Below are positions 23,503 to 38,600 of a stretch of 64,000 nt of DNA, piece after piece. Origin of the DNA: Trichobilharzia regenti (Eukaryota; Platyhelminthes; Trematoda; Strigeidida; Schistosomatidae). The notes beneath the pieces are model-generated. The model searched no databases and had not been told where the DNA came from. It was given only the letters and a program-made list of their open reading frames with translations. Position numbers and translations under genes: made by a program. Numbering within the stretch: the first letter of the stretch is position 1; every line of letters begins with the position of its first letter. The DNA lies in the NCBI GenBank assembly GCA_944472135.2, contig OX235262.1, positions 89,564,903 to 89,628,902 on the forward strand, written 5' to 3'.

Positions 23503-23606
23503 TCAGCTGAACAAATCAGGCACTGGATGACTACGTAAGCGGGCATTTCTTGCTTCAATCTTATTATTTTCTCCTTCAATATATTCGTCAATAAATGAAT
23601 TTATAC
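23503..23606 (-). CDS. DNAAF9: DNAAF9-like terminal exon
   Basis: 104 bp, acceptor TTTATAG. Completes a split Cys codon, reads [20 protein letters not shown], then [13 protein letters not shown] and TGA at 23503-23505. The acidic helix and DLF end match the family C-terminus. The intron before it is about 4.4 kb and holds three SINE insertions. Confidence 0.9.
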
Positions 23607-26600
23607 CTATAAAATATTAAAGAAAGAAACAAAGTCACATATTTACACAATAAATCTCGAGATATACCTTCAATAAATAGTAGAAGAAAAAACATTGCAC
23701 TGGTTTAAACTTTGTAGCTTTTTTGCTTCCAAGAAAGCATTCTTCATAAAATGGTTTATTTTAAAGATGAAAATTACATGACGCTTTAGTTGCATAAAGG
23801 TTCGTGATATGTATTCGTTGTTACTTACTTCCATAGGTTAAATGTATTAAATAATATTTAAGCATGTAGAAGTTTTGAATGAAAAATCATTTGATTAAAA
23901 ACGCTGGAATAACACTTAAAAAGTTGACATGCTCACTGTAAAGTCAAGTGAAACTTATCATAAGTTCAATGGGTTCTGGTATTCACGGGGTTGGTAGTCA
24001 CTAAATCATTACACAATTATTATTTTTAGTTCGAGTGGTCTTGTTCTCAAGCTGACAAATGGTAGCAATATTGTGTTAGTATTGTTAATTTCAATTGTCG
24101 AATACATATAAATGTTTAGTATCAATGAAGGTCTTATAGTAGTAGTGTGGTGAGTGTTACTTTTAATCAGATATAAGTAGTATATAAGTAAACGTATTCA
24201 GAAAAGCAACGATATGTTTCAGACACTGGGAAAGGTAATCGAAGAACAGAACTGTGAGAAGAACGTTAGAAACACCGTGCAAAATCCAAAAAGCTTTCGA
24301 ATGTGGTGATATTTGACCAATTCGCAAATGATGTGTAAATAAAGACTTAAAGATAGGGTATACTAAATTTATGCACCTACAAGGGATTTGTCCCCACAGA
24401 CATTCCTTCGAGCCTCGTCGGTCTTTTCTTCTTTGCAGTGGTAGTTAATTATAACAAGGTAAGTGAGTCATAAATTGTAACAATAAGCAAAACCTTTGGA
24501 AAGAAACTTATGATGGGAAACAAATTTATGTTGGAACTTTTATCCCCTAAAATATCAAGTTTACAATCGTTACAGAACCACAAGATAATGATTTAACGCT
24601 TTGACTTAAATCTAGTTATATATATTCAAAATCTTTTTATATGAACCTTATGATATGATCTATCGCAGACCGAACTTACTGCGCTTTTGTTTCTGTATAC
24701 TTGTATAAAACCGTCAGTTACGACTTTAATTTCCTCAGGTAGTTGATTTTATTATTTTATTTTTTATTTTGATTACAGCTTAATTCCAAACTGTATTTTA
24801 GGGTACAGGTAAGGAATTTTCAGCGTGTGATATCGGTAGCCCAAATTTTGCAGGCCGACTATAGATATCGGGCGTGCGTCGGCAGAGGATCGAACCCTGG
24901 ACCATGTGCATGGTCGGCGAGAGTCATAACCGCTGTGCCACGTGTCTAGAGGAAGGTTGTAATTATATCTGATGTTACATTTGGCTGTTTTTGTATAACA
25001 TTTAAGTAACATCTGTTTCTTAACTAACTCTTTATTTACTCCTTCTACGTACTACATAATTTATTTTGGACAATTGTCTCCATGTTCTTTCATTAACATT
25101 CTATTGCTCTGGGCGTCTTTCATTTCACGTAGCCATTGTCAATACTAACTAATCTTCACCCGTCCTAATTACAATTTGGTTATCAATGAGGTGCTCACTA
25201 ATGATTGGTCTTATTCAGGTAGGTAAGTACCAGGGTTCTAGTGGGAAGTCGTGAACAGTATGGTACAGTAGGTCTGGAGTGAGGACAAATACTCGCCGAT
25301 GACATTCGCTAGTGGTCACGCCATATCACGAATTGGCAGAGGTTGGATTTCATGGACTGGCTATTGGATCGGGTCCCTGTGGCTTAATGGCCTACCAGCT
25401 CGCCTTGTAAGTAGAAGGTTCTGGATTCTAACCCTGGTAGTTGCATACTGAACAAGGGCCCAGACTAGGATGAAACGGCTTTCCAGTACTTCCAGGTTTT
25501 CTAACGGTTCTCCAACCGATGTCAGCTCATGATGAAATCCTGTAATCAATCAATCAAAATCCCTACAAACTAACACTTGAATTTGATTATTCATCAAGTT
25601 TTTGAAACATTTTGATGACGTAAACAATAAGTCTAACTAATTTTTATTCTTGTCTGACAAACCTAGTGTACCTACACACACATACACACACACACAAGTA
25701 ATTAAAATTGCCATTGTACAGCTATTTGAATAAATTCGCCGAAAAGAGATTCTTCGCTGAACTATTTATCCTTGTATTCATGTTTTAAAGGTGTTTTGTT
25801 AACTTTTTTACCCAGCTAAAATATCTGTTGTGACATTAGCTTTACTGAGCACAAAAACACTACGAGATAGCCTTTATCTCCACTTGTTATAATGTCTTGT
25901 CAACCAAACAGCCCGAAAATATTAAACAAAAGGATGATAAACAAAACTATTGTAAAGTCCCTAGCAGTGACTGATTATAAACAGAATTCTAATATACACA
26001 TGTGGCCAAAAAATGTATCCAACGCACTAAAATAATCAGAATTCGAAAGGTTATAGAAAGATCAAAACATAAAAAAGAAAGTGTTATAAGTGGGACTCAC
26101 ATTTTAACATCTTAGGAAGTGAAACGCATGACTTATCAGTGTAATTTAATGTTTTTAACTATTCGACCGAAATCAAATGTAGAATAGATGAGGGATTTAA
26201 ATTTAAATCATTCAGAACAGTCTGTACAACTCTCCTGATCTCTATTATTCTTAATTAAAATTTTTCTAGTGAGAATTTTTACTTCAGTATTCCTTTTGTA
26301 ACTAATTATTCAGACTTACATTTATTCAGTTAGAAAACCATTGAAAACCAGGAAGTAATAGACAGCTGTTTCATCCTAGTTTGGAAATCATCGGCAGTGC
26401 GCACCCACTAAAGGGGTTCCAACCCCTGACCTTCTGGTTACAAGGCAAGCTCGTATACCATTCAGCCAATGGGACCCTATTCAATGGCCAACCCTTGAAT
26501 TCTAACTTCTACCAATTGGTGATTTAGCGTGACCACCAAGCAAGTGTCATCGGTGGGAACTCCATCCTCACTCCCGGCTGGATGGACCTTGCTGGTCAAG

Positions 26601-29600
26601 ACTTCTCACTAGAACTCCAGGAAACTCAGTCCTGTAGCAAGTCACAAGTGAACATCAGATGAAACAGCTGTCCAGTACTTCCTGGTTTTCAATGGTTCTC
26701 CAACTGATATCAAACTAGAAAATCAAATGTAATCCTTGAAAACCAACACTTGAAAAATTATATTTATTCATTTGAAACGATTTTTAAAATTATATGCGAA
26801 ATCGGATTTGTAGGCTGTAGTATAATACAACAAAATTTCCTTACAAGTAACACTAGACTATTATTTAAGTCCTGTAATTTAATTATTAGAATTGATTGAA
26901 ATATATTTTTTACATTTCCTTAAAAGGTGAAATGATGTATGAGTTTTATACCTGCTTAGAAATACTATTTCATTCAAACTGAACTATCAGCGTAGAACTT
27001 TACTTGACAGTACATCAATTTGAGCTGCTACACTTCGGAAAAGCACACAAAAGTAGAGGAAGGAAATGCAATGGAAATAAAATAAATAAAAATGTATCAC
27101 AGAAACGACAATAGAATAAAGATTAGTGCACATTTTCAGAATATGAAAAACCCCAATGAGTGAAGCCATCTGCACTTTCGAGAACAATTATGAGCAATGT
27201 CATTAAGAATCTCCTGCCATTGATCCTTAGCCTCCCGAGAATCTCAGGTAGGCTCAAATTAATAGCCGAAGACTTCATAAATTAATGCGAAAAATGTGGA
27301 AACTGTTTTCAAAACGATCTTAGAAAGAATGATGAGAATATTTACAACTCATATTTTAAATGCTTTTGATTTCATGAACAAATTGTGAGAGTTGATTATC
27401 TTTTTTGAAATTTTGTCTACATTTGTGACACGTTAGTTGTACAAAAGATCCGTCAACTGAGATAAGCAACAATACTTTCCTCACTTTATTCAGGTTTACA
27501 AGTAGGTACTTTAATTGAACACCATCTAATATCAACAATTGAAAGTGCACTGTGATGATGAACCACCTAGCCTGTTGATGGCTACATTGCGAATTTGACT
27601 GATAGAGTTCACCCCCACCAAACAAAGGAATACACACATTACACTAGTTACTAACTAGTATCCAATCAAAATAACCAATACAGTCCGTCCTACAGGAGGT
27701 CGATCGCAAGCCCGGATAACTCAGTGGTAACGTCTCTGACTGCAGCACTTCGTGACGCGGGTTCGAATCTCAGAAGGGAAATGAGTTCCTTCAAGGTTGC
27801 AGATACGCCTTGCTGACGAGTGCCAAATAGCGCAAAACTTGGGTTCAAGGATTCCTACCGATTGCCTCCAACCGTCTAACATCAATAATTAAACGTTTAT
27901 ACTTATATGTAGTGCAATGTTCCCTTCAATACCAAAACAATTATTTCTGGCAAGTTTCCATTACTTTATACAAAAATAGATGGTATATCATAACAAAGAT
28001 ATCATGTTCTGGTAGTTATATTCACTTACATGGATGCTGAAAAGACTTTTCTCCATTCATATTCACATAATATGTTCCAGTATAGTACCACCCTTTTGGA
28101 AGTGGATGCAAATGATACTTTTCCTACAATAAGAAGCAAATACACATCACAAAATGAAACATTACTGTTAATGACTGCTCGTAATTTGTTTAAACATGCA
28201 GTAATTGAAATTGAAGTTACTAACTGTAATACATATATATTATTATAACCTTTAATTCCTTGAGGAACATGGGGCTACAGCTGCGCGTCTCCATTGCCTT
28301 CGGTTTTCTGCCAACTTTTTCACCCCGCTCCAAGTCTACCCACATGCTTTCATCTCCTCCACGCATGACCTCCTACAAGTCACCCTTGCACCAACGACCA
28401 ACTCGCCGCGTCCCTTTCGGGTTCCACTGGAACAATGGCTTGTCTAGTGATGTCACTTGATGGTTTCCTCAGCGTATGACCAATCCATCTCCATTTCTTC
28501 CTGCCTATTTGTTTCACAATCGGTTCCTGATGGGTTGGTTCGCTCATTGCCAGAGATCCCTATTGCTGACCTTTTCTGGCTGGTCATCTGATCTTCAGCA
28601 GTATTGAGCGAAGACAACTGTTAATGAAGGTCTGAATTTTGTTTGAGATGCTCTTTATGACGCGCCAAGTCTCTGATCCGTATAGTATATATATATATCA
28701 CTATGCATTCCATAAACACCACAGAAATTTCTGTCTTTCATGTACGGATACCGAAATTTACTGAATAAAAATAAGCAACTATTAGCACACCAGCTTGCTA
28801 AGTGGTTTGGCAAACTTCTACAATTCAAGTAAACGAAGCATTTTTAATAATATGTCAAAACATTATAGCTATACTGGACGTCGATAACATGAAAGTTTCA
28901 GTGACACTTTACTTATAATAAAGATTTACGCACAACAATGAATTTTACATCCCTTAATGTTTTAAACAAAGTTCTGAACTCCTCACTCCTTTCAGTTTCC
29001 ATTATTATGTTGTAAATGTTAGCTCATACTACAGGATTATAATAAACATTTGCTGTTATACAAATTTGCCATTTTCGTTGTTAGAAATGAAGAAGAAGAA
29101 ATCACACAAAAGAACCCGAGACTTAATTCTTTCGCTTTTTGGTACTCATAAACAAGATGTATGCATCAGAAGAGCTCGTGTTATTTCCGAGATTTGAACG
29201 GGCATTACTTAATATCGAGTTCAAAAACTTTACTACTGGCCTACATAGAATACGATTGACCTTTAATAGAACTGGATAATATACACAAATTGGTCCTTAC
29301 ATGAATCTTATTTAAGTCTTCTTCAGTTAAATCCGAATGTTTAATAAGTTCTCTGGGGTTTTCTCTTTTAGGTACTGTTTCTCTAATCCAATCAGCAAAT
29401 AAATTATTGATTTCATCATTCGATTGCTGTGTTGTATTTGAGGCGTCTGCAATAGTACAAGTTAACCAATACGGTTTGGCGTTTTTATTTAATTCTGATT
29501 GTTTGGTTATTTGGTAAAGACGATTTATACCGGAAAGTGTTACATAATCAATTTTATATACTTTTGATGGATCTGGAAATGGAATAAGGAAAATTAATTA

Positions 29601-32600
29601 AATAAGAGAAAGCAAGTTAGAAGTTATACGTAATCTTTAACCTCAATCTGCTTTAAATCATTTACCGAACGAGTTAGAATGATTACTTAAATAATTGAAT
29701 ATTACTTCATCGTTTAATCGATTTGTTCTCAAAACTTTTCATAATTTACAAAATTCAACCTTATTTAAATCAGGAATTAATAAAAATGAGAATAATAGCT
29801 TTATTCCAGGCAGTACATATCCAATGTACAGAATTTCAGCGGAGTTTATTGTACGATACTTTCTCTTCGTACTGGATCTTCAGATAAAATACTAATTGAC
29901 ATTAGATCCTATTACACAATGCCGCCTAACATGAAGCGCAAGCCAATCCTTTGTGGTATTACCTCTTTATCCCCTTAGAGAGATGCATGACATTTGTTTG
30001 AGAGCCTATTGTAAAAAGTTCAGGAGTACATTTTGAGACGCAAGGACATAACTCTGGAACAGTTATCTAGGTCACCCTAAGCATAAGCAACCCAAACGAA
30101 GTATGGAAATAAATGAACGTAATGACCTTGATCAACCAATCAGAGTAGCCGCCAGTAAACAGTCGGGATTATGGATGCCGTACACGCATCACGCTGCAGA
30201 TTTCATCTAAATTTAGTATTTCAGTACTGTTTGGCTAATAGGCTAAAGTTTAGGAATAGGACATGATGTGGTGGAGTAATATTTTCACAGAAATATATAG
30301 TCTGTATTGATGTAGATGTACAGATGTGAAGACTGACATAGGAACGAGGTATGTCGTTCATTTTTTAAGTGTATGGATGCTGTTAGTACCTTCTCTGCTA
30401 GGTGCAAGTTGTCTGTGACTAAAATCGTGATGATGTGCCACAAGTGGGTCTTGAAAAGACAAGTTACAGAAACAGCATTTGAAACAGAAAACTCACAGGT
30501 GTCTGAAGTGTAGTGGTATCAGTTCTGCAGAAATATAACATCACAGAAAATGAACAGTCTGAATCAGATACTTGGTAGAGTTGGCGTAATTGTTCATTTT
30601 GACCGGACTGTACTTATTAAAAAGAAATATAATCGTGGTAGACTGACTGTCAATCAGCAATGGGTTTAGGGATTGCATGACACCACATTGCAGAAAGGAT
30701 ACATCCAGACGATATCTGGTCGTAGCGCGAATGTTTTACTACCGATCATCCAAACTCTAGGGTTACTAGGGTCAACCATGCACACAGATCAATGAAGTAG
30801 CTATAGCCAACTATCATCTTTGGGTTATATTCATAATATAGTCAGTCATACAGATGGGTTTGTTAATCTTCTCTATTGGACACACACAAATTCCATCAAA
30901 AGTTTATAAGTTACTTGAAAAGAGGATCAGAGCAGTAAATGGGTCACGTAACAGTATGATATGCAGTTAACTGGATGAGTTTATGTACAGAAATTGGTTT
31001 GGCCTATCAATAGGGATTCCTACAAGAAACTGGGATGTATTCTTGGAACACATACAAGAACGTTACCCTGTATAACTAATTTTTTAACATAACATCACTT
31101 TTCTATTAACCTTTTTTTTTATAATTACCTCCTTTTTTTCTCGGACTCATGTCATTCGTTGACAGCTATTTATCAAGGTCATTATGACGGCCGTACGTTT
31201 ATGGGTCGCTTATGTTTAAAGTTACTGTTATCTCATGTATTGGGATATGTTGCCCCCCCCCAGTTATGCTTTTTCTTAAGTTCAGTAGAAACTGTAGAAT
31301 CAGCAGCAGTTTACACTTTAAATACTTGCTAGAGTAAATGATATCATTAGAGTTCATATTTTAATCGATTAAAACAAAGTGAGCAGAAGAAATTATCTGC
31401 AATATAATGATGAAGGTTTTTGGCAGCCCAAGTTTTCAGTAGGCCGCCGTGAGATGAGGCACAAATAATAACTGAGATAAGTTATCATTACGTTTTTGTA
31501 AAATATTGAAACATTTTTCTTTAGTGAATTAGTATAACCTGAAATCTTGAATCACCGAAATAAATAAACCGCAGTCTGTGTGCAGAATATAAATATTTAG
31601 TCAGTAAACAGTTATTTCATTTCAGTTGTACTCTTACTACAGAAGCCGAATTTTTAAAAATACTCTAGTATAAAAGTCTTACTATCCAGTAACAGTCAAT
31701 ATATTTAGGAGAAAATGACCCTAAAATGACATAAATTACGTTTGCCCAGTGGTAATAACTTCACACAGCATCACGATTAGTGTTCAGTAAGTTAATCTAT
31801 AACAGCTATCAAGCGATTTCTGAATTTTATATAACACCGGTAAGAGGCAATTCAGTTGCTGAGTTTCAAGCCGACCGGGCATCAGATCGACAACCAAGCC
31901 TTTTAATTAGTTTCATTATAAGAAATGATGTGTTAAAACTCAGGCGAAAATATCAGAGGAAATTGCTTTAAATTAAAATACCGTATACTGCTTTAAACAA
32001 ATACTGGAATTTTTTCTTCTTTTTCCTTTTGAGTTCTGAGTGAAGCATAGGGCTTCAAGCTTGAGTTTTGAAGTTTCCGCAGCAGTGATGGCTCTTTTAC
32101 GGGGTGGAGTTGCTAGTCTCACGCCAAACCTTCCCTCTTCACCGGAATCATAACCAGCTAGGGGAGGTAAAGGTGTGCGCCTGCCAGTAATCGAAACCTG
32201 GACCACGTGCATGGTTGGCCAGCACGCTACTTATGAGCCACCGACTCACAAATACTGTGATAAATAATTCTAAAATATGAAATGGTTGTAAACTAACCTT
32301 CTACGAAAGCGACCTGACCATTGAGTGTGTAAATGTTTCCATGAAATGGCCAAGGCTTTAAGTTTCCGAAAATGCCTGAAATAGAATTATAGAGAACAAG
32401 TATCAAATTGAGCAGTCTGTTTTCAATTTTATGCATTATATTCAGCAACCAACTGACCTTGAAAACAAAGTATGACAATGTAGCCGAAACTTCTTTGCAA
32501 ACACTTGAAGTAATTATTTTCGTTACTTTGTACTTCATAATTACTGTTGCCGCAAAAACCGGATTCATTAAAATCAGATTATCGCTATTGCAATCTGTAT

Positions 32601-35600
32601 ATAAAGAGAACCTTTTTGTGAGTATTATGATGGTAGTCAGACTCTCTTTACGGCTTTACAACATGGTTGGAGGCCAGACCAACTAAGCTTGACTTATACA
32701 CACCCTTTGAATGGCAACAAATAACGTTTTGGCATTAATCAGATCCAACGCTTAAGTGTATGTGCCCAATTCAGAACCAGTGGAGGAGACTGTATAGATT
32801 GATATCATGTGCCAGGTCCTCGAGTAGAACCAGATTAGGAAACGACAAGTTGGGCGTTCGCGGGTGACACGAAGGAGATGGTGTGAAAAGGAAATGAAAG
32901 CAGTCGTGGGGTCGGCTAAAAAAGGCTGTAAAGAATAGAGTGAAGTGTGTTACTGAAGCCCTATACTACACTTAGAACCCGTCAAAGATGTATATGTTTG
33001 CAGTTGATCAGTAGGTGAAAACTTCTGGGATTAGGTGTTATAGACAGTTCTGCTTTAAAGTTGTACAGTGACTGATTGTCAAAAGTACAAAATATCATTT
33101 TCGGTATTTCTGCCGTCAGGTAACAAAGTTGATTGTTGCTAACAAATACGAATACTGGTGTAGAATACGTTCAGATTACAAGTGAAAACAAATTTCCCTA
33201 TTAAATAGCTCTTAAGAATTCGCAATATGAAAATGTTTTACAATAAATACATTGAATCACAGTAGGTTTGTAAATTTATTTATACTGAGTGATAAGTTAA
33301 TTCGATTCTTAAATTTGAACTGGAAAAATCTTCGGAAATACTCAGTTTCATACTTCAGGTTGAAAGGACTAAATATGGGGATGCGACTCAATTTTATCTA
33401 AAGTTCCTATTCTCATTTTTATGTGAATTATCTGTTTTTAATTCCACTGATTGGTTTAATGGACTCAACATAATCAAACAGCTGTTTCAGAATTTCTGTC
33501 ACAGTTTCCCTCTAATTATCAGATGTAATCAAAGTCGATTGATGATATAAGCTGAATAGTAAAGCGACTGAACCACCTTTCATAACAACGCACTACACGA
33601 TTTTTAGTTTAAGTCATCCAGAACAACAAATAAAACACAATTGACCTTGGTCTCGTCTACTGATAGAAATACTGTGCTAAGTGTCAATAGTTGATGAAAT
33701 TATTTATCTGGTAGTTGGTGTTTAGAATCCTGTGTCAAACTGAGCTCATCGTTTCAAATTTAGAAATCACCTTAAATACATAAACTTATGATAATTACAG
33801 TATTCAACTTTCATTATTTTAAAAACATAAATATCACCTATTTTTGTGAAAATATTTTTTGAAATAAACAAACAATAAAATGATAACATCAAATTATGAC
33901 TGTACCGGAAGTAATAAATGCGCCCTAAAGTGAAAGATAATAATTTTCAGAACAGAGCAGCTCTGTATTTAAAAAAATGTTGTTGTCTTAATATTCATTG
34001 AGGAATGAACTGCTTTTGTGTTTTAACTCACTTCTACTTTAAGTCATCAGTTCTAGACAAAATCCAAACTGATTCATATGTATTCAAGTGTTGGTTTGTA
34101 GGGATTTGATTGGTTTCACGATTTCATCATGAGCTGACATTAGTTAGAGAACCACTGGAAAACCTGGGAGTACTGGACAGCTCTTTCGTCCTAGTTTGGG
34201 ACTCTTCAGCAGTACGCACTCACCGGGATTCGAACCCAGGACCTTCCGGTTACAAGGCGAGCTCGTATACCATTAAGCCGCTGGGACCCGATCCAATGGT
34301 CCTTGAATTCTAACTTCTGATTCATATGTTTATCTTACAACGAAAACAATGTAATTACTCTCTTATCTATGACATCTATTGATCAAATCGCCACACTACG
34401 GATCATCATTGAACAAAGCTTGGAATGGCAGTCACCTCTCCACCTCACTTAACTTCATCGACTTTGAAAAGGCCTTCGACAACGTCGATCGAGAGATGAT
34501 TTGGCAACTACTTCGCTACTACGAGGTGCCATCGACAATTACACATCTCATCCAACAGTTATACAACAATGCTGCATGCCAAGTAATACACAACGGGAAA
34601 CTTACGGAATCCTTCGATGTGAGGACGGGAGTGAGGCAAGGTTGCCTACTATTTCCAATGATTTTCCTGATTGCAGTAGATTGGATAATGCGACAGGCAG
34701 CGGTGGGGAGCGAGGAAAAAGGCATGAAATAGACTCGCCGATGATATATGCCTGATTCCCCACAAACTAGAAGATATGCAAGTGAAAGGCAACAAGTTGG
34801 CAGAAGAAGCATCCATAAAAGATAGGACTTCAGGTGAACATAGAAAAAACAGAGGTAGGTGATGAAGATTCCTGGCCAACACCACCACCAACAACAGCAT
34901 AAATGGTAGGAACCTGAAAGAAACAACATCCTATACCTACCTACCTAGGAAGCATCGTCTCAACTACATGCCAAAGGAACTGACGAGGATATCAAAGCCA
35001 GAATCGGAAAAGCAAGGCAAGCTTTCATTACTCTTAAGTCTGTGTGGAGGTCAACAACACTCACCATCAAAAATAATATCCGGATTTTCAACTCCAATGT
35101 AAAGTCAGTGCTACTATACGGATCAGAGACTTGGCGCGTCATAAAGAGCATCTCAAACAAACTTCAGACCTTCCTTAACAGTTGTCTTCGCTCAATACTC
35201 AAGATCAGATGACCGGCCAGAAAAGATCAGCAACAGGGATCTCTGGGAGCGAACCAACCAGGAACGGATTGTGCAACAAATATGCAGGAAGAAATGAAGA
35301 TGGATTGGCCATACTTACAGGAAACCACCAAGTGACATCACTAGACAAGCTGTCGCTCGAGTGGAACCCGAAAGGGAAGCGGCGAGTTGGTCGTCCATGA
35401 GAGAGTGACTTGGAGGAGGTGATGTGAAGATTAGATGAAAGCATGTGGGCAGACTTGGAGCCAGGTGAAAACTCTAGCTGAGGACCGAACGCAATAGAGA
35501 CGCACGGCTGAAGCCCTATGTTCCTCTAGGAATTAAAGGATATAATAACAATATGACATCTATAACATCCATACAGCCCAGAAGTCGACTCAGACAACCA

Positions 35601-38600
35601 TATATGTATAGACTATGAAGAACTGGAACATGGACACTATGGTTGGGTATAATCTCATAAGAGAATAGTTTATTTGATATTTCTACACAGTAATACCATA
35701 ATGGTCCCTATTAAACTATATGCTATATTAGGTAAACTAGTATGTTATAGAAACTGTAAAGGCATTTACCTATTCTACTGAATATTCATCAATGATAAAG
35801 TGAAATACAATGTATATTTTTTACCTTTCACAGCATTGTTGAATAATGTCCGATGAAGAGGTTGGCTAAAACGAAGTGTCACATCTCTCAGTCTTGGGCA
35901 ACATGGGGTAAGCGTACAAAGGCTAAAAGTAATTAGTAAAAACAAGAGAACATGAAACCAATGGCGTTATTGTATAAAGGATATATATAAAATTCATTTC
36001 AAGAGAAAACACAAGATACAATGCATTAAACATGTCAATTATAAAAAAACCAGAGATCGAATATAAATTCTTTACAAAGTAATATGTTCCGTACCTAGGA
36101 TAGGACAATAAACGTGCCCTTTGTAGCACAGGATTAGAAAATTCGTTCTCATCCATTAAAGCTTCTAAGACGTGACTATTTTCTGCTTTTCCATCAGGTG
36201 TAGATAAATGACCAAGACGTGGATTGACTGAATGTAAGAGTTCTTCAACTTCACTGAGTGGCACTCCCAATCGAGTTACATTTACCTTGAAAGATAAAGA
36301 AAAGATTAAGACAGGATTTTTCAAGTATTGGTTTGTAGGCAACTGATTGATTCGTCACAGGATTTCATCATGTGCTAACACCGGTTGGAGAACCATTCGA
36401 AAAACCACCCAGGAGTACTGGACAGCTGTTTCAATTGTCCTATTTGAGACTCTTCATCAGCACGCACTCGCTGCCAGGGTTCGAACCCGGGACCTTCTAG
36501 TTACAAGGCGAGAGAGATCGCAGACCATTAAGCCACTGAGACTCGATCCAATGGTCAGCCCGTGAATCCCAACTTCTTCCTATTCGTGATATGGTGCGAC
36601 CACTAGCCAATGTCTTCGGAAAGTGTTTGTCCTCACACGCGACCTGCTGTACCCCACTGGTCACGACTTCCTACCAGGACCCAGGTAACTACCCACCTGA
36701 ATAGGGCCAGTCGCTAGTGGGAATCAGATCAATTTTCAAGTATTGGTTTGTAGGGTGCGCACTGATCCCAAAGGATCCCAAGGATCCCAAACTGGGAAGA
36801 AACGGCAGTCCAGTACTCCCTGCAGGTTTTCCAATGGTTCTCTAACCGGTATCAGCCCATGATGAAATCTTGTAACCAAATAAGACAAGCTATTTGAAAA
36901 CTCTAAAAGAGTAGATTCACGCAGACTTTCAGTTATTTTACACTACAGTTAAGAATAAAAACTCCAAGAAAATTGTACAGTAGTGCTTGCTTTTAAAAAA
37001 AGCGTCTATTATTAAAGTTTTATAAGTGGTATGTATACCTGATCCGTGGCTGGATCCCCAGCCGAAGCACTCGTAAACCTCGCTTAGCGGATAGTAAGCC
37101 ACACGAAGAGGAAAGATTAAATGTGAGGCTAGCAACTCTGACCCGTAAAAAAACACCACTACAGAAACTTCAAAGCTCAAGTTTGAAGGCCTATTTCACT
37201 CAGTATGCAAAAGGATTAAGGTAAAATAATAAAATAAATGCCTATAAGTTGGTAAATAATAAATAAAAATGAGATCTCTTATTCATCAGTCAAATGTTCA
37301 CTTTTTGACTTAATGATAGAAATCCATTTTGAAAACTTTGATTATGAAGATAAACTTATTGAAATCGATTACAACTGCTTAATTTCTTCAAATATTTTCA
37401 TCCAACTGGTCAAGACAATTATAGCAGTACCACATTATATCAACCAGAAGAATACCATCTTATTTATTATTTCATCTTGTAAGAGCTAAATTCACCCACA
37501 TACTAGTTAGCGTCATAGTTTTCATTAAGCTCTGAAAATGCTATCAGTGTATATTCAATCAGTCCTTTATTCATTAAGCTAATTGGTTGCCACAGCTTAC
37601 TCATAAACCAGGACTGCTATTTATCTTACCACTCACCATTGTGCTCTTTTCATCAGACTGAATAGGCAGCATATCAGTTTTATAGTTATAAGAAAAAATG
37701 GAGTAGGTAAGTGTATTGAGTATTTTCATTCGTCTTTTAGTAATGTGCTTTGAAAGACCGTTTCAAGACACTTATGACGAAAGACTTTTAACATGTTCCC
37801 TTAATTCATCATTTATTTTAACTCATTATCACAGAACAATGGAAACAGCTTGATTTTCCCACAGTCATATAAAAGCCACACAATTCATTTAGTGATTAAA
37901 AGCGAAATGAACACCTAGTTAACATTGCGAGTTAATAACAGTGGTTGTTCAAGAGGATTACTGTCCATGCTTGACAAATATTCAAACATAAATCAATATG
38001 AAGCTACCTGGTTCGATTTCGTTGGTCCTGTTAGTAGTAAATAATTCGTCCATCCTTCGGCTATCAGTTCCAGTACACCGGGAAATGTCATTCTGCAAAT
38101 TATAATAATGTATATAAAATATGCCTTCATTAGTCAATACTGCTGTTTCTGATAACACAACTACTACTAATGTGTATGATAAAACCCAATATTATTAAAT
38201 ATACTACTTGTATACTTCACTACGATTAATCTGATTATTTCTGTTTCAGTTATGAGGAAAAACAAATTTCATTTCTAATTTCAATACAACATATCACTAT
38301 TTAAAGAGATTCTCTAATTTGTGATATCATCGTTTAAAACATAACTCCCTACTTAGTCGACATTGTTGATCATTTTGAATTAGTTCATGTATCACGAGAA
38401 CTAGTAACTACTCTAATGGTATGTATGTATACGTGATTTAAAAAAAATGGATGCAGTACTGGTTGGATGCCGTGCAAGTTTTCAATGTTAGTAAATTTAA
38501 ACTGGCGGGATGTAGTAGTGTAACGACAGAAAACAAGGACCAGCTAACAGATGGTTTATTGAAAAAATCAAGAGGTATTTATAAATTTTTATGTACATTA

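Noticed and set aside
27356..27637. 93-codon minus-strand frame inside the DNAAF9-like gene
   Set aside because: No splice-site pair gives a matching phase, and exon 28030 joins the terminal exon at 23606 directly in phase.
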